Shown one piece after another: positions 8,495 through 16,282 of a DNA stretch of 64,000 bases. A program made the translations under genes and the position numbers. The notes below the pieces were generated by a model. The model saw nothing but the letters and a program-made list of their open reading frames with translations, had not been told where the DNA came from and ran no database searches. Source of the stretch: Litorivivens sp041624475 (GTDB taxonomy: Bacteria; Pseudomonadota; Gammaproteobacteria; Pseudomonadales; Spongiibacteraceae); the NCBI RefSeq assembly GCF_041624475.1, contig NZ_JBFJUX010000013.1:41588-105587 (forward strand), read 5' to 3'. Position 1 is the stretch's first letter. The number at the start of each line of letters is the position of its first letter.

Positions 8495-9324
8495 TGCCTT
8501 TATCTATCAACGTGCGCGCCACACTGCTGTCTGTCATTCTGCTGACAGTCATGCTCGGTCTGTGGGAAGCACTTAATCAGCCCCCGGAAGCCTCCGGGGA
8601 ACTCTCCGAGTATGAGCTGCTGATGGGCGGCGCGGAATCCGAAGCCCGGGTTCCGCCACCCTCGCAGGTCATTGCACACGCGATCAACGAACTGAGCGAC
8701 CCTTTCTATGACGCAGGACCCAATGACAAGGGTATAGGCATACAACTCGCGTACTCTCTATACCGGGTGATGGCGGGCTATTTAAGCGCAGCGCTTATCG
8801 CGATCCCTCTTGGCTTTGTCATTGGCATGTCACCCATGTTTTACAAGGCGCTGAACCCTTACATACAGGTGCTACGACCGATCTCGCCGCTGGCATGGAT
8901 GCCGCTTGCACTGTTCATCATCAAAGATTCGGAAAAGTCCGCTGTCTTTGTGATTTTCATCTGCTCTATCTGGCCCATGCTGATCAACACCGCCTTTGGT
9001 GTAGCCAACGTGCGCAATGACTGGATCCGCGTTGCACAGACCCACGAACTCGGGTCCTTGCGCACCGCTTTTCAGGTAATCCTGCCAGCCGCGGCACCCA
9101 CTATTCTGACCGGCATGCGCATTTCCATCGGCATCGCCTGGCTGGTGATTGTCGCTGCCGAAATGCTCGTCGGTGGCACCGGTATCGGCTACTACGTGTG
9201 GAACGAGTGGAACAATCTGGACCTTAACAGTGTGATCTTTTCCATCCTCATGATTGGGGTGGTGGGCATGATGCTGGATGTCGCGCTGGGCGCCGTAGCA
9301 CGCTTGGTGCAGTACGAGGAGTAA
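8494..9324 (+). CDS. cynB: Cyanate/nitrate ABC transporter permease
   Basis: 276 residues of the NrtB/TauC/SsuC permease type with about six hydrophobic segments. The family core is visible as YIQVLRPISPLAWMPLALF, and the cytoplasmic EAA-like loop as LPAAAPTILTGMRISIGIAW, followed by EMLVGGTGIGYYVWNEWN. It forms the inner-membrane channel for the CynA-delivered anion. The start overlaps the cynA stop, which implies translational coupling, and cynD begins two bases after its stop. Confidence 0.88.
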   Translation: MPLSINVRATLLSVILLTVMLGLWEALNQPPEASGELSEYELLMGGAESEARVPPPSQVIAHAINELSDPFYDAGPNDKGIGIQLAYSLYRVMAGYLSAALIAIPLGFVIGMSPMFYKALNPYIQVLRPISPLAWMPLALFIIKDSEKSAVFVIFICSIWPMLINTAFGVANVRNDWIRVAQTHELGSLRTAFQVILPAAAPTILTGMRISIGIAWLVIVAAEMLVGGTGIGYYVWNEWNNLDLNSVIFSILMIGVVGMMLDVALGAVARLVQYEE

Positions 9325-9326
9325 TC

Positions 9327-10214
9327 ATGAACCAACGATTTATCAGTGTCGAAAAACTATCCAAGGCATTTCCTGCCAAGGATGGAGAGCTTGTCGTCTT
9401 TGACGACGTAAACATCAGCCTCGATAAGGGGGAGTTTGTCTGCATTATTGGCCACAGTGGCTGCGGAAAATCCACCATCCTCAATGTGCTCGCGGGGCTC
9501 GACAGCCCCAGCAGCGGCGGCGTCATCATGGATGGCAAAGAAGTGGCCGGCCCCAGTCTGGAACGGGGCGTGGTATTTCAAAACTACAGTCTGATGCCCT
9601 GGCTTACCACACTACAAAACGTAAACTTCGGTGTGCGCGCTCGCTGGCCTGAGTGGAACAAGGAGCAGGTTAATGCCCACAGCCGAAAATTCCTCGAACT
9701 GGTGGGGCTGTCGCACTCACTGGACAAAAAACCGTCGCAGCTTTCCGGTGGTATGCGGCAACGGGTGAGCATCGCCCGCGCCTTTGCCACCAATCCGAAG
9801 TTGTTATTGCTGGATGAACCATTTGGCGCGCTGGACGCCCTCACTCGCGGTGTCATCCAGGATGAGCTGCTCAAAATCTGGAGCGAAACCCACCAGACAG
9901 TTTTTATGATCACCCATGATGTGGACGAGGCCATCTTGCTGTCCGACCGGATACTGCTGATGACCAATGGGCCCGGTGCGCGCGTTGCCGAGTCGGTGCG
10001 CATCAATCTGCCGCGGCCGCGCAATCGAGCCACCATCATCGATCATCCGGACTACTACAAAATCCGCAACCACCTGGTTAACTTCCTGGTATCTCGCTCC
10101 GGCGAACGTCCCGACGACGGCACCAGAAACGTTGACCCCACCGAACCTAAAACCCCAGACACACCCGCATCACGCGAGGGTAGTGTTATTAGCTATGAGC
10201 GCGCTGCGCGCTAA
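9327..10214 (+). CDS. cynD: Cyanate/nitrate ABC transporter ATP-binding protein
   Basis: 295 residues. Walker A is GHSGCGKST (about 45-53), the Q-loop is VFQNYSLMPW, the ABC signature is QLSGGMRQRVSIARA and Walker B is LLLLDEPFGALD, with the switch histidine in MITHDVDEA. This is the NrtD/CynD/SsuB-type ATPase energising CynB. About 30 residues at the C-terminus (after DHPDYYKIRNHLVNFL) form a polar tail outside the ATPase core. It is the third gene of the operon, 13 bases before cynS. Confidence 0.9.
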   Translation: MNQRFISVEKLSKAFPAKDGELVVFDDVNISLDKGEFVCIIGHSGCGKSTILNVLAGLDSPSSGGVIMDGKEVAGPSLERGVVFQNYSLMPWLTTLQNVNFGVRARWPEWNKEQVNAHSRKFLELVGLSHSLDKKPSQLSGGMRQRVSIARAFATNPKLLLLDEPFGALDALTRGVIQDELLKIWSETHQTVFMITHDVDEAILLSDRILLMTNGPGARVAESVRINLPRPRNRATIIDHPDYYKIRNHLVNFLVSRSGERPDDGTRNVDPTEPKTPDTPASREGSVISYERAAR

Positions 10215-10227
10215 CCAAGGAGAAACT

Positions 10228-10668
10228 ATGGATAAAGTAACCATGACGGAAACCATCGTCGCCGCCAAACTCGCTAAAGGTGACAGCTGGGAAACGATCG
10301 GCAAGGCACTGGGCATGTCCCCGGTCTGGGTGACGTCTGCCTGCCTCGGGATGAATAGCGCACCGCCGGAAAAAGCAGCGGCCATTGCCGAATACCTCGG
10401 TCTCGGCCCTGAGGTTGTCACTGCACTGGAGGCTTTCCCCACCAAAATATGGGATCAGGCCGTACCGACAGACCCGTTGATTTACCGTCTCTATGAGGTC
10501 GTGGGTGTTTACGGTGAGACGCTGAAAGAAGTTATTCAGGAAAAATTTGGCGACGGCATTATGAGCGCAATCGATTTCTCCATGGAAGTCGACAAGATTG
10601 AAGACCCGAAAGGGGACCGTGTGCTGCTTACCTTGAACGGCAAATTTCTGCCCTACAAATCCTGGTAA
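10228..10668 (+). CDS. cynS: Cyanase (cyanate hydratase)
   Basis: 146 residues starting MDKVTMTETIVAAKL, after a strong AAGGAG ribosome site. Cyanase converts cyanate and bicarbonate to carbamate and CO2, the carbamate then decaying to ammonia and CO2. The N-terminal helical domain (GDSWETIGKALGMSP) and the C-terminal catalytic domain are both present. The catalytic triad is seen as R87, E90 and S113, which correspond to R96, E99 and S122 of the E. coli enzyme with a constant offset. The enzyme is a cytoplasmic decamer in studied species. The operon with an ABC importer defines a complete cyanate uptake and assimilation pathway. Confidence 0.95.
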   Translation: MDKVTMTETIVAAKLAKGDSWETIGKALGMSPVWVTSACLGMNSAPPEKAAAIAEYLGLGPEVVTALEAFPTKIWDQAVPTDPLIYRLYEVVGVYGETLKEVIQEKFGDGIMSAIDFSMEVDKIEDPKGDRVLLTLNGKFLPYKSW

Positions 10669-10672
10669 ACCG

Positions 10673-10690
10673 TCGGCGCACTGGCGCCGA
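10673..10690 (+). other. Intercistronic hairpin after cynS
   Basis: TCGGCGC (10673-10679) pairs with GCGCCGA (10684-10690) around a four-base loop, directly after the cynS stop. No T tract follows, so it may attenuate or stabilise the mRNA rather than stop transcription before the next gene. Confidence 0.45.
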
Positions 10691-10712
10691 ACTTATCCTA
10701 AAGGAGAACGCG

Positions 10713-11186
10713 ATGGCTGATGCAACCCGCCCGCCGCTGCCACCATTTGATTATGACAGCGCAGTCGACAAGGTTCGACGCGCGGAAGATGCGTGGAACA
10801 ACAGGGATCCCGAGCGGGTTGCTCTTGCGTATTCGGCTGATTCACGGTGGCGGAATCGCACCGAATTCCTAAATGGTAGGGCGGAGATTGTCGCATTTCT
10901 GCAGCGCAAGTGGCAGCGCGAGCTCGAATACCGGCTTATCAAGGAGTTGTGGGCCTTTGGCGACAGTCACATTGCCGTGCGCTTTGCTTATGAATGGCGT
11001 AATGATGTCGGCAACTGGTTCAGGGCATATGGCAATGAGAACTGGTCGTTTAACGAAGCAGGGCTGATGACGATTCGCCACGCCAGCATTAACGACCTGC
11101 CCATCCAAAACGATCAGCGATTGTTTCACTGGCCAAGCGGGCCGCGACCGAAGGATCACCCCGGCCTGAGTCAGCTTGGACTTTAG
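10713..11186 (+). CDS. DUF1348 / NTF2-like family protein
   Basis: 157 residues beginning MADATRPPLPPFDYDSA, after AAAGGAGAACGCG. The pattern AWNNRDPERVALAYSADSRWRNRTEF, then RKWQRELEYRLIKELWAF and RFAYEWRND is characteristic of the DUF1348 proteins of the NTF2-like fold. These form a small cone-shaped ligand pocket; no reaction has been established that I know of. It lies 44 bases after cynS on the same strand, separated by a hairpin, so it is probably the last gene of the cyanate operon. A role in handling a nitrogenous substrate or product is inference only. Confidence 0.8.
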   Translation: MADATRPPLPPFDYDSAVDKVRRAEDAWNNRDPERVALAYSADSRWRNRTEFLNGRAEIVAFLQRKWQRELEYRLIKELWAFGDSHIAVRFAYEWRNDVGNWFRAYGNENWSFNEAGLMTIRHASINDLPIQNDQRLFHWPSGPRPKDHPGLSQLGL

Positions 11187-11199
11187 TAAACCCGGGCTG

Positions 11200-11784
11200 T
11201 CAGCCTTGCCAGTCAAAGTCCATCTGCCGTGCCGTCTTTTCTGCCAGCGCGCGGCTGTGCAGGCGCTCTACCAGATGCAGGCTCATATCAATTCCCGCCG
11301 AAATCCCGGCCGACGTAATCAGTGTGCCTTCGTCTAACCAGCGCACGTTTTCCTGCACTGGTATTTGCGGAAATTGCTGTCGGAAATCGGGAATATCTTC
11401 CCAGTGTGTCGTTACACGCTTGCCAGCACAGACGCCCGCCTGGGCCAGCAGAAAGGCACCGGTACAGACCGAAGCGACGATTGATATCTGCCCAGCCTGA
11501 GTCGCAATCCACTCGATGACTGGCGTATTGGTCATTTCGTCGGTGTGTACGCCGCCAGCAACGATCAGCACATCCAGCGGTGGGTGGATGTCCATCGCAT
11601 AATCCGACACCACCCGATAGCCCGCTCGGGCTACAATCTGCCCACCGGACTGGCTGATGAGGCTGACCGCAAAGGGATCATCGTCAGGACAAACCCGCGA
11701 GGCGGTACTAAATACTTCAAAGGGCCCGGAGAAATCCAAAACCTCGGCCATTGGGTAAATATAGATTCCAATGTGTCTGGTCAT
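11200..11784 (-). CDS. DJ-1/PfpI (GATase1-like) family protein, possible isonitrile hydratase relative
   Basis: 194 residues from the ATG at 11784 (MTRHIGIYIYPMAEVLDF). The nucleophile elbow is SVCTGAFLLAQAG, with the cysteine near residue 101, followed by THWEDIPDF and an ITSAGISAGIDMSLHLV segment. This layout fits the GlxA-like branch of the DJ-1/PfpI superfamily without the AraC DNA-binding domain, the branch that includes isonitrile hydratase. The substrate cannot be fixed from sequence. It is the last gene of a minus-strand cluster with 11827-13581 and is convergent with the DUF1348 gene. Confidence 0.8.
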   Translation of the reverse strand: MTRHIGIYIYPMAEVLDFSGPFEVFSTASRVCPDDDPFAVSLISQSGGQIVARAGYRVVSDYAMDIHPPLDVLIVAGGVHTDEMTNTPVIEWIATQAGQISIVASVCTGAFLLAQAGVCAGKRVTTHWEDIPDFRQQFPQIPVQENVRWLDEGTLITSAGISAGIDMSLHLVERLHSRALAEKTARQMDFDWQG

Positions 11785-11826
11785 TGCACCGCCTCCCCTA
11801 TGCCCCACTATCCGGCCAGATCGCTG

Positions 11827-12768
11827 TCAGCCAAAACTCTGCCGGAGTTGCTCCAGAATCCGGGCGGTGGCTAGCCCGTCGGCAAAGGACGGTCTTAGCG
11901 ACTCACCGCTTTGCACTGCATCTTTTACCTTGGCAAGCCACGCCGCTTGCGCGCCCATAAACTGGTTTTGCTCGCCACTGATGGTGAGGGTTTCCGCTTC
12001 CTGATCCGGCTTTTTCAGCACCAGCGTTTCGTCGTTGTAGAGTTCGATAACACCTTCGCTGCCAATCAAGACCGTAACGGGGGCGAGATAAACCGGCGCT
12101 ACCGCGCTGATATCGACCGTCGCGGTAAAACCGTTTTCCAGCGTTAGCTGGAAACTGACCGCATCTTCTGCGGTGCAGGTTTGAAGCTGCCCGTCGCGAT
12201 CCTTGCGCTGTGACTGACTGATCGAGCTCACTCCACCACACTGAATCACCCGGCTGTCGCTCAGCCAGAGAATATTGTCGATCAGGTGGGAGCCATAGGC
12301 GCCCAGCCAACCGCCGCCGAGTGAGGCGTTGAACAACCAGCCGTAGGGTCTGTCACGCAATAAGGGCGTAAAGGACTGCCAGCTCCCGTGCTGCAGGCGG
12401 CCGATAGCGCCGCTGTCGACCAGCTCTTTGACTTTCAGGTTGGAACTTCGGCAACGAAATTCAAAGTTCAGAAAGTTAGGTGTGCCTTTTTCCCGTGCCG
12501 CGTCATACATCTCGCGCGCATCACCAGTCGAAACGCCAAACGGTTTGTCGCACAACACGGCGCAGCCCTGCTCCAGCGCAAACAGTACATGCTCCCGGTG
12601 CATAAAGGGCGGTGAATGCACGGATACCAGATCCACGCCTGCACGACAGCCTTTTCGCAACGCTTCGTCGTCGCGGGGCGATACCACCGTCACCTCACAA
12701 CCCAGACGTTGGTACCCGGGTGCCACGACGGTTTCGCCAAAGCCAGTGCCTATCACTACAACTTTCAT
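11827..12768 (-). CDS. Gfo/Idh/MocA family NAD(P)-dependent oxidoreductase
   Basis: 313 residues. An N-terminal Rossmann fold is marked by VVIGTGFGETVVAPGY; the family motif CDKPFGVS (usually EKP) carries the catalytic lysine near residue 96. A C-terminal alpha/beta domain follows (GAYGSHLIDNILWL, with the usual histidine). Members oxidise or reduce sugars, inositols or similar compounds; the substrate here is unknown. Spacing of 42 bases to the gene at 11784 and 33 to the gene at 12802 suggests one operon. Confidence 0.85.
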   Translation of the reverse strand: MKVVVIGTGFGETVVAPGYQRLGCEVTVVSPRDDEALRKGCRAGVDLVSVHSPPFMHREHVLFALEQGCAVLCDKPFGVSTGDAREMYDAAREKGTPNFLNFEFRCRSSNLKVKELVDSGAIGRLQHGSWQSFTPLLRDRPYGWLFNASLGGGWLGAYGSHLIDNILWLSDSRVIQCGGVSSISQSQRKDRDGQLQTCTAEDAVSFQLTLENGFTATVDISAVAPVYLAPVTVLIGSEGVIELYNDETLVLKKPDQEAETLTISGEQNQFMGAQAAWLAKVKDAVQSGESLRPSFADGLATARILEQLRQSFG

Positions 12769-12801
12769 CGCAATACCCCAAAAATGATTTCCGCAAATAG
12801 C

Positions 12802-13134
12802 TCAGCCATTGGCCAGCAGCATTTCAACCTCAGCCACAGACGCAGGCCGCACCACTCTCGCCACTTCCTCGCCGTCGCGCAGCAGGATCAGCGTCGGCCA
12901 CAGCTTTACCTTGTAGGCTCTTCCCAATCGCTTTCCCTTGCCGTCGAAGATCCTGGCGTGGGGCAGAGACTTCTTTGACAGCGCCTGTTCAACCAGTGGC
13001 TCGGCGCCCTGGCAATGCCCGCACCAGGGTGCACCGAACTCGAGCAAGGCCAGCCCGCTTAAACCTTCCACCTCCGCCGGTGTCGGCGCGTCTTCGTGGT
13101 AGGTCGGGTTAAAGCCTTGCGTCAGCCAGCCCAT
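12802..13134 (-). CDS. Thioredoxin-family protein
   Basis: 110 residues with the redox motif WCGHC near residue 37 and a cis-proline segment KLWPTLILLRDGEEVARV. No signal peptide is seen, so it is probably cytoplasmic. It is shorter at the N-terminus than classical thioredoxins and has a polar leader (HEDAPTPAEVE). The start ATG at 13134 has GGAG upstream. Sandwiched between an oxidoreductase and a MAPEG protein on the same strand, it may serve thiol chemistry in that operon, which is inference. Confidence 0.85.
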   Translation of the reverse strand: MGWLTQGFNPTYHEDAPTPAEVEGLSGLALLEFGAPWCGHCQGAEPLVEQALSKKSLPHARIFDGKGKRLGRAYKVKLWPTLILLRDGEEVARVVRPASVAEVEMLLANG

Positions 13135-13152
13135 GTTTTCTCCAAATAAGCG

Positions 13153-13581
13153 TTAAAGAAACAGCTTTGTCGCGTTATAGGTCAGGGCGATAAGCGGCAG
13201 GGTCGACAGGGTGAATACCAGAAACCGAACTTCGATTTTGTTGACCAGCACCTGTATCAGGCTGTGCAGCACACGCAAACCGACATAGGCCCAGGCCAAT
13301 GTGGCATTAACTCCATCGCCAGCACCCAACACGGCCAGCGTGATGGCAATGGCGTAAAACAGGGTAGGCTGCTCCATCAGATGATTGTAGTTATCTGCCT
13401 TCCAGCGCACTCTGGGCGGCAGCAGCGCCATCTGCTGACCATTCGGTGCGTTCGGATCAAGTTCCAGATTGGCCTTGGCAATGGCCGGAATACGCGTTGC
13501 GTACATCCACAGCCACATCACCAACGACCAGGCTACCAGCGCGACGACAGCGCCAAGAATTGGGCTTTGCTCAACCATCAT
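13153..13581 (-). CDS. MAPEG family membrane protein
   Basis: 142 residues with about four hydrophobic segments. The pattern RWKADNYNHLMEQPTLFYAIAITLAVLG followed by AWAYVGLRVLHSLIQVLVNKIEVRF is the MAPEG (membrane-associated eicosanoid/glutathione metabolism) signature. Bacterial members are inner-membrane proteins, some binding glutathione, with mostly unknown substrates. It is the first gene of the minus-strand operon and is divergent from rlmI. An alternative ATG one codon downstream is equally possible. Confidence 0.85.
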   Translation of the reverse strand: MMVEQSPILGAVVALVAWSLVMWLWMYATRIPAIAKANLELDPNAPNGQQMALLPPRVRWKADNYNHLMEQPTLFYAIAITLAVLGAGDGVNATLAWAYVGLRVLHSLIQVLVNKIEVRFLVFTLSTLPLIALTYNATKLFL

Positions 13582-13742
13582 TATTCCCTCTTTTTGGTTA
13601 TGGTTTATCGATTACCACGAAGCATCCATCCTCGCTGTTCACTCCGGCCAAGGCAAGCGTCAGCGCGCAATCTTGTCATTCGCTGGCAAAGCCGACTGCC
13701 AACCGGGATAATAGCGCCCACATTTTCCTGCCGTGATACCCC

Positions 13743-14930
13743 ATGACCCTGCCAGCACTCCGCCTGAACAAAAACGAAGAACGCCGCCTGCGCGGTGGTC
13801 ATCTGTGGATTTACAGCAATGAAGTCGACACCAAGGCCACCCCGCTCAAGAGTTTCGAAGCCGGACAGCAGGTCATTGTAGAAGCGGCCAACGGCAAAGC
13901 GCTTGGGACCGCTTACGTCAACCCCAACTCCCTGATCTGCGCCCGGTTGCTCGACACCAGCACCACCGCCTTTGGCCAGAAACAGATCAAACAGCGCATC
14001 AAACAGGCGCTCGAGCTTCGCGAACAGCTCTTTCCAGATCCTTGCTACCGGCTGATCTACGGCGAAAGCGACTTGCTGCCGGGGCTGGTCGTGGACCGCT
14101 TTGGCGATCACCTGTCCGTGCAATTCAATACAGCCGGTATGGAGGCGCTGCGCGAACCGGTGCTGGAAGCCCTGCAGAAAGTACTGCAACCAAAATCCAT
14201 ACTGCTGCGCAACGACGCCGGCGTGCGCAAGCTGGAGGGCTTGCCAGAGATAGTGGAATGCGTTCACGGCGAGTCGCCCGACGATGTCGAGCTAATTGAA
14301 AATGGCGTGCGGTTTATGGCTCCGCTTGCCTCCGGCCAGAAAACCGGCTGGTTTTACGATCAGCGCCCCAATCGCGCCTGGCTGCGCGAACTGGTGCCGG
14401 GCAAGCGCGTGCTGGATGTGTTCAGTTATGTGGGCAGTTTCGGGGTGCAGGCCGCCGCCTTTGGTGCCAGCGAAGTCTGGTGCAACGATGCCTCGGAATT
14501 CGCCCTCGACAAAGTCCATGAAAACGCCGCGCTGAACGGCGTCGGCGACAAACTGAACACCTTGCAGGGCGATGCCTTCGACGCGCTGCGTCAGCTCAAA
14601 GACGATGGCGAGCGCTTTGACGTGATCATTGTCGACCCGCCTGCCTTTATCAAACGCAAGAAAGACCTGAAAGAAGGCACCCTCGCCTATCGCCGCATCA
14701 ACGAACTGGCCATGCGCCTGCTCAACTACGGTGGCTACCTGATTTCCGGCTCCTGCTCCATGCATATGCCGCGAGAGGAAATGCTCGACATTGTGCGCGC
14801 CGCCTCACGCCATATCGATCGCAACGCACAGGTGTTGATGGAGGGTATGCAGGGGGCTGATCACCCTGTGCACCCGGCGATTCCGGAAACGCGTTATCTG
14901 AAAGCGGTATTGAGTCGCATTTCCCGCTGA
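13743..14930 (+). CDS. rlmI: 23S rRNA (cytosine-1962-C5) methyltransferase RlmI
   Basis: 395 residues, typical RlmI length. An N-terminal PUA domain (LNKNEERRLRGGHLWIYSNEV) is followed by an EEHEE-like region and a C-terminal SAM-dependent methyltransferase domain with VLDVFSYVGSFGVQAAAFGA (motif I), a VDPPAFIKRKKDL motif IV and a catalytic SCSMHM segment with cysteine. It methylates 23S rRNA position 1962 in the cytoplasm. The gene is monocistronic by context, between divergent MAPEG and convergent LysR genes. Confidence 0.92.
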   Translation: MTLPALRLNKNEERRLRGGHLWIYSNEVDTKATPLKSFEAGQQVIVEAANGKALGTAYVNPNSLICARLLDTSTTAFGQKQIKQRIKQALELREQLFPDPCYRLIYGESDLLPGLVVDRFGDHLSVQFNTAGMEALREPVLEALQKVLQPKSILLRNDAGVRKLEGLPEIVECVHGESPDDVELIENGVRFMAPLASGQKTGWFYDQRPNRAWLRELVPGKRVLDVFSYVGSFGVQAAAFGASEVWCNDASEFALDKVHENAALNGVGDKLNTLQGDAFDALRQLKDDGERFDVIIVDPPAFIKRKKDLKEGTLAYRRINELAMRLLNYGGYLISGSCSMHMPREEMLDIVRAASRHIDRNAQVLMEGMQGADHPVHPAIPETRYLKAVLSRISR

Positions 14931-14951
14931 ACCACGGCATCTGCCGGTACG

Positions 14952-15920
14952 TCAGCGGAGTCTTTTGGTCGCAATCAGGCCGGTTCGTTTGAATTCCCCC
15001 TCTATCAGGCGGCGCCCCTCGTCGTGAACGTACTGCAGAAAGCGATCGGCGATGGGCGACAGAGACTTACTTTTTGGCCAGACCATATGCCATGAGGTGG
15101 TGATCGGCAGTTTGTCGACGCGCAACTCCACCAGACCGGCATTGCCGCCAAAGGTCAGGGTGTGAGCCGAGAGTATTGAAATACCCAGCCCCGACATCAC
15201 CGCGTGCTTGATCGCCTCGTTGCTTTCGATGGTCATTCTAACGTTCAGCTTCAAGTTCTGCTTTTTCAGGAACTGTTCTATCGCGAAGCGAGTGCCCGAG
15301 CCCGGTTCGCGCATCAAAAATGGTTCCTTTGCCAACTGTGCCAAAGACACCCGGCGCTTGCCCGCCAGTGGATGCGACTCCGGTGCAATCACTACCAGGG
15401 GGTTCACCAGAAACTCCGTCGAGACGGTGTCGATATCTTCAGGCGGATGACTGAACACGTAAAAGTCTTCATCACCTCTTTCCAGACGATCAATAATCTG
15501 CTGGCGGTTACCCACGTTCAACTGAATATCGATGCCGGGATATCGCTCGCAGAATGGCCCCAGCATGTGAGGGATAAAATACTTCGAGGTGGTGACTACC
15601 GAAAGCTTGAGCGCACCCGAGCGCAATCCACGCAAATCAGCCAATCGCATTTCCAAACCGCTTAATTCACTGAAGACGCGCGTGGCCGACTGAGCAATCT
15701 CACGGCCGAAATCTGAAAAAACCAGCTTGCGTCCCATCATCTGATAAAGGGGCATACCGACAGCCTCCCCAAGCTTTTTGAGCTGTATGGATACCGTAGG
15801 CTGAGTGAGATGCAGCGCTTCGGAGGCCGCTTTGATACTCCCCAGGCGGTAAACGGTCGCGAGTATTTCCAACTGCCGGAGCGTGGCGGCGCGGGACAGG
15901 TTTCGCACAAGATTCTGCAT
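14952..15920 (-). CDS. LysR-family regulator, CbbR-like
   Basis: 322 residues. The N-terminal winged helix (TLRQLEILATVYRLGSIKAASEALHL, TQPTVSIQLKKL) closely follows the CbbR subgroup that controls CO2 fixation and inorganic carbon genes. The C-terminal part is the LysR effector domain (residues about 95-300). It is divergent from the small membrane protein and the SbtA-type transporter, and the shared intergenic region has LysR-type dyads. It most likely controls bicarbonate uptake in response to a metabolite. No cbb genes are in the window. Confidence 0.9.
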   Translation of the reverse strand: MQNLVRNLSRAATLRQLEILATVYRLGSIKAASEALHLTQPTVSIQLKKLGEAVGMPLYQMMGRKLVFSDFGREIAQSATRVFSELSGLEMRLADLRGLRSGALKLSVVTTSKYFIPHMLGPFCERYPGIDIQLNVGNRQQIIDRLERGDEDFYVFSHPPEDIDTVSTEFLVNPLVVIAPESHPLAGKRRVSLAQLAKEPFLMREPGSGTRFAIEQFLKKQNLKLNVRMTIESNEAIKHAVMSGLGISILSAHTLTFGGNAGLVELRVDKLPITTSWHMVWPKSKSLSPIADRFLQYVHDEGRRLIEGEFKRTGLIATKRLR

Positions 15921-15961
15921 GGCAAGCTGTTTCCGAGAGAAACTCCAGATTAGATTAATTT

Positions 15962-15997
15962 CTATCTTATAGATAGCTATTATCTATTTTTATCTAT
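15962..15997. promoter_or_regulatory. LysR-type operator cluster in the sbtA divergent promoter
   Basis: A perfect dyad ATAGATA-GCTAT-TATCTAT spans 15969-15987 and has the T-N11-A form of LysR sites. It overlaps a second dyad CTATC-TTATA-GATAG (15962-15976), and another TATCTAT lies at 15991-15997. The cluster sits about 50-85 bases before the small membrane gene and 42 bases from the LysR start, as expected for recall and activation sites of the divergent regulator. Confidence 0.7.
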
Positions 15998-16045
15998 CAT
16001 GGATTTACAGCAGGATAGCGCGCATCAACTTGAGGAGAACCCACC

Positions 16046-16282
16046 ATGCGCGCTCATATCAACAGCCCAGCCATACGGCAACTGGCCTTCGGTCTTTGCG
16101 TGGGGGGAGCTATGCTATTACTCGGCCTCTGGCTGAATACAGTCGGCCAGGCCGGGGTCGCCACAGCAGTGGTCGGCAGCGGGTTGCTCGCCATAAATAC
16201 CCTCCAGTATCTGCATCAGTCGGGGCGTATCTACCGAACCGCAATTATCACTGACAGCACCCTGAAAGGCGGCACACGATGA
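16046..16282 (+). CDS. Small two-helix membrane protein coupled to SbtA-type transporter
   Basis: 78 residues with two hydrophobic segments, LAFGLCVGGAMLLLGLWL (about 14-31) and VATAVVGSGLLAINTLQYL (about 38-56), and a polar tail ending TDSTLKGGTR. A strong GAGGAG ribosome site precedes the ATG. The stop overlaps the next start by four bases (ATGA), so translation is coupled to the transporter. I recognise no family. It is not a PII-like SbtB protein, the known partner of cyanobacterial SbtA. A regulatory or assembly subunit of the transporter is a reasonable guess. Confidence 0.8.
   Translation: MRAHINSPAIRQLAFGLCVGGAMLLLGLWLNTVGQAGVATAVVGSGLLAINTLQYLHQSGRIYRTAIITDSTLKGGTR

Noticed and set aside
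9967..10227. Long upstream extension of cynS
   Set aside because: It lies within cynD in another frame. The ATG at 10228 has a strong ribosome site and gives the standard cyanase length.
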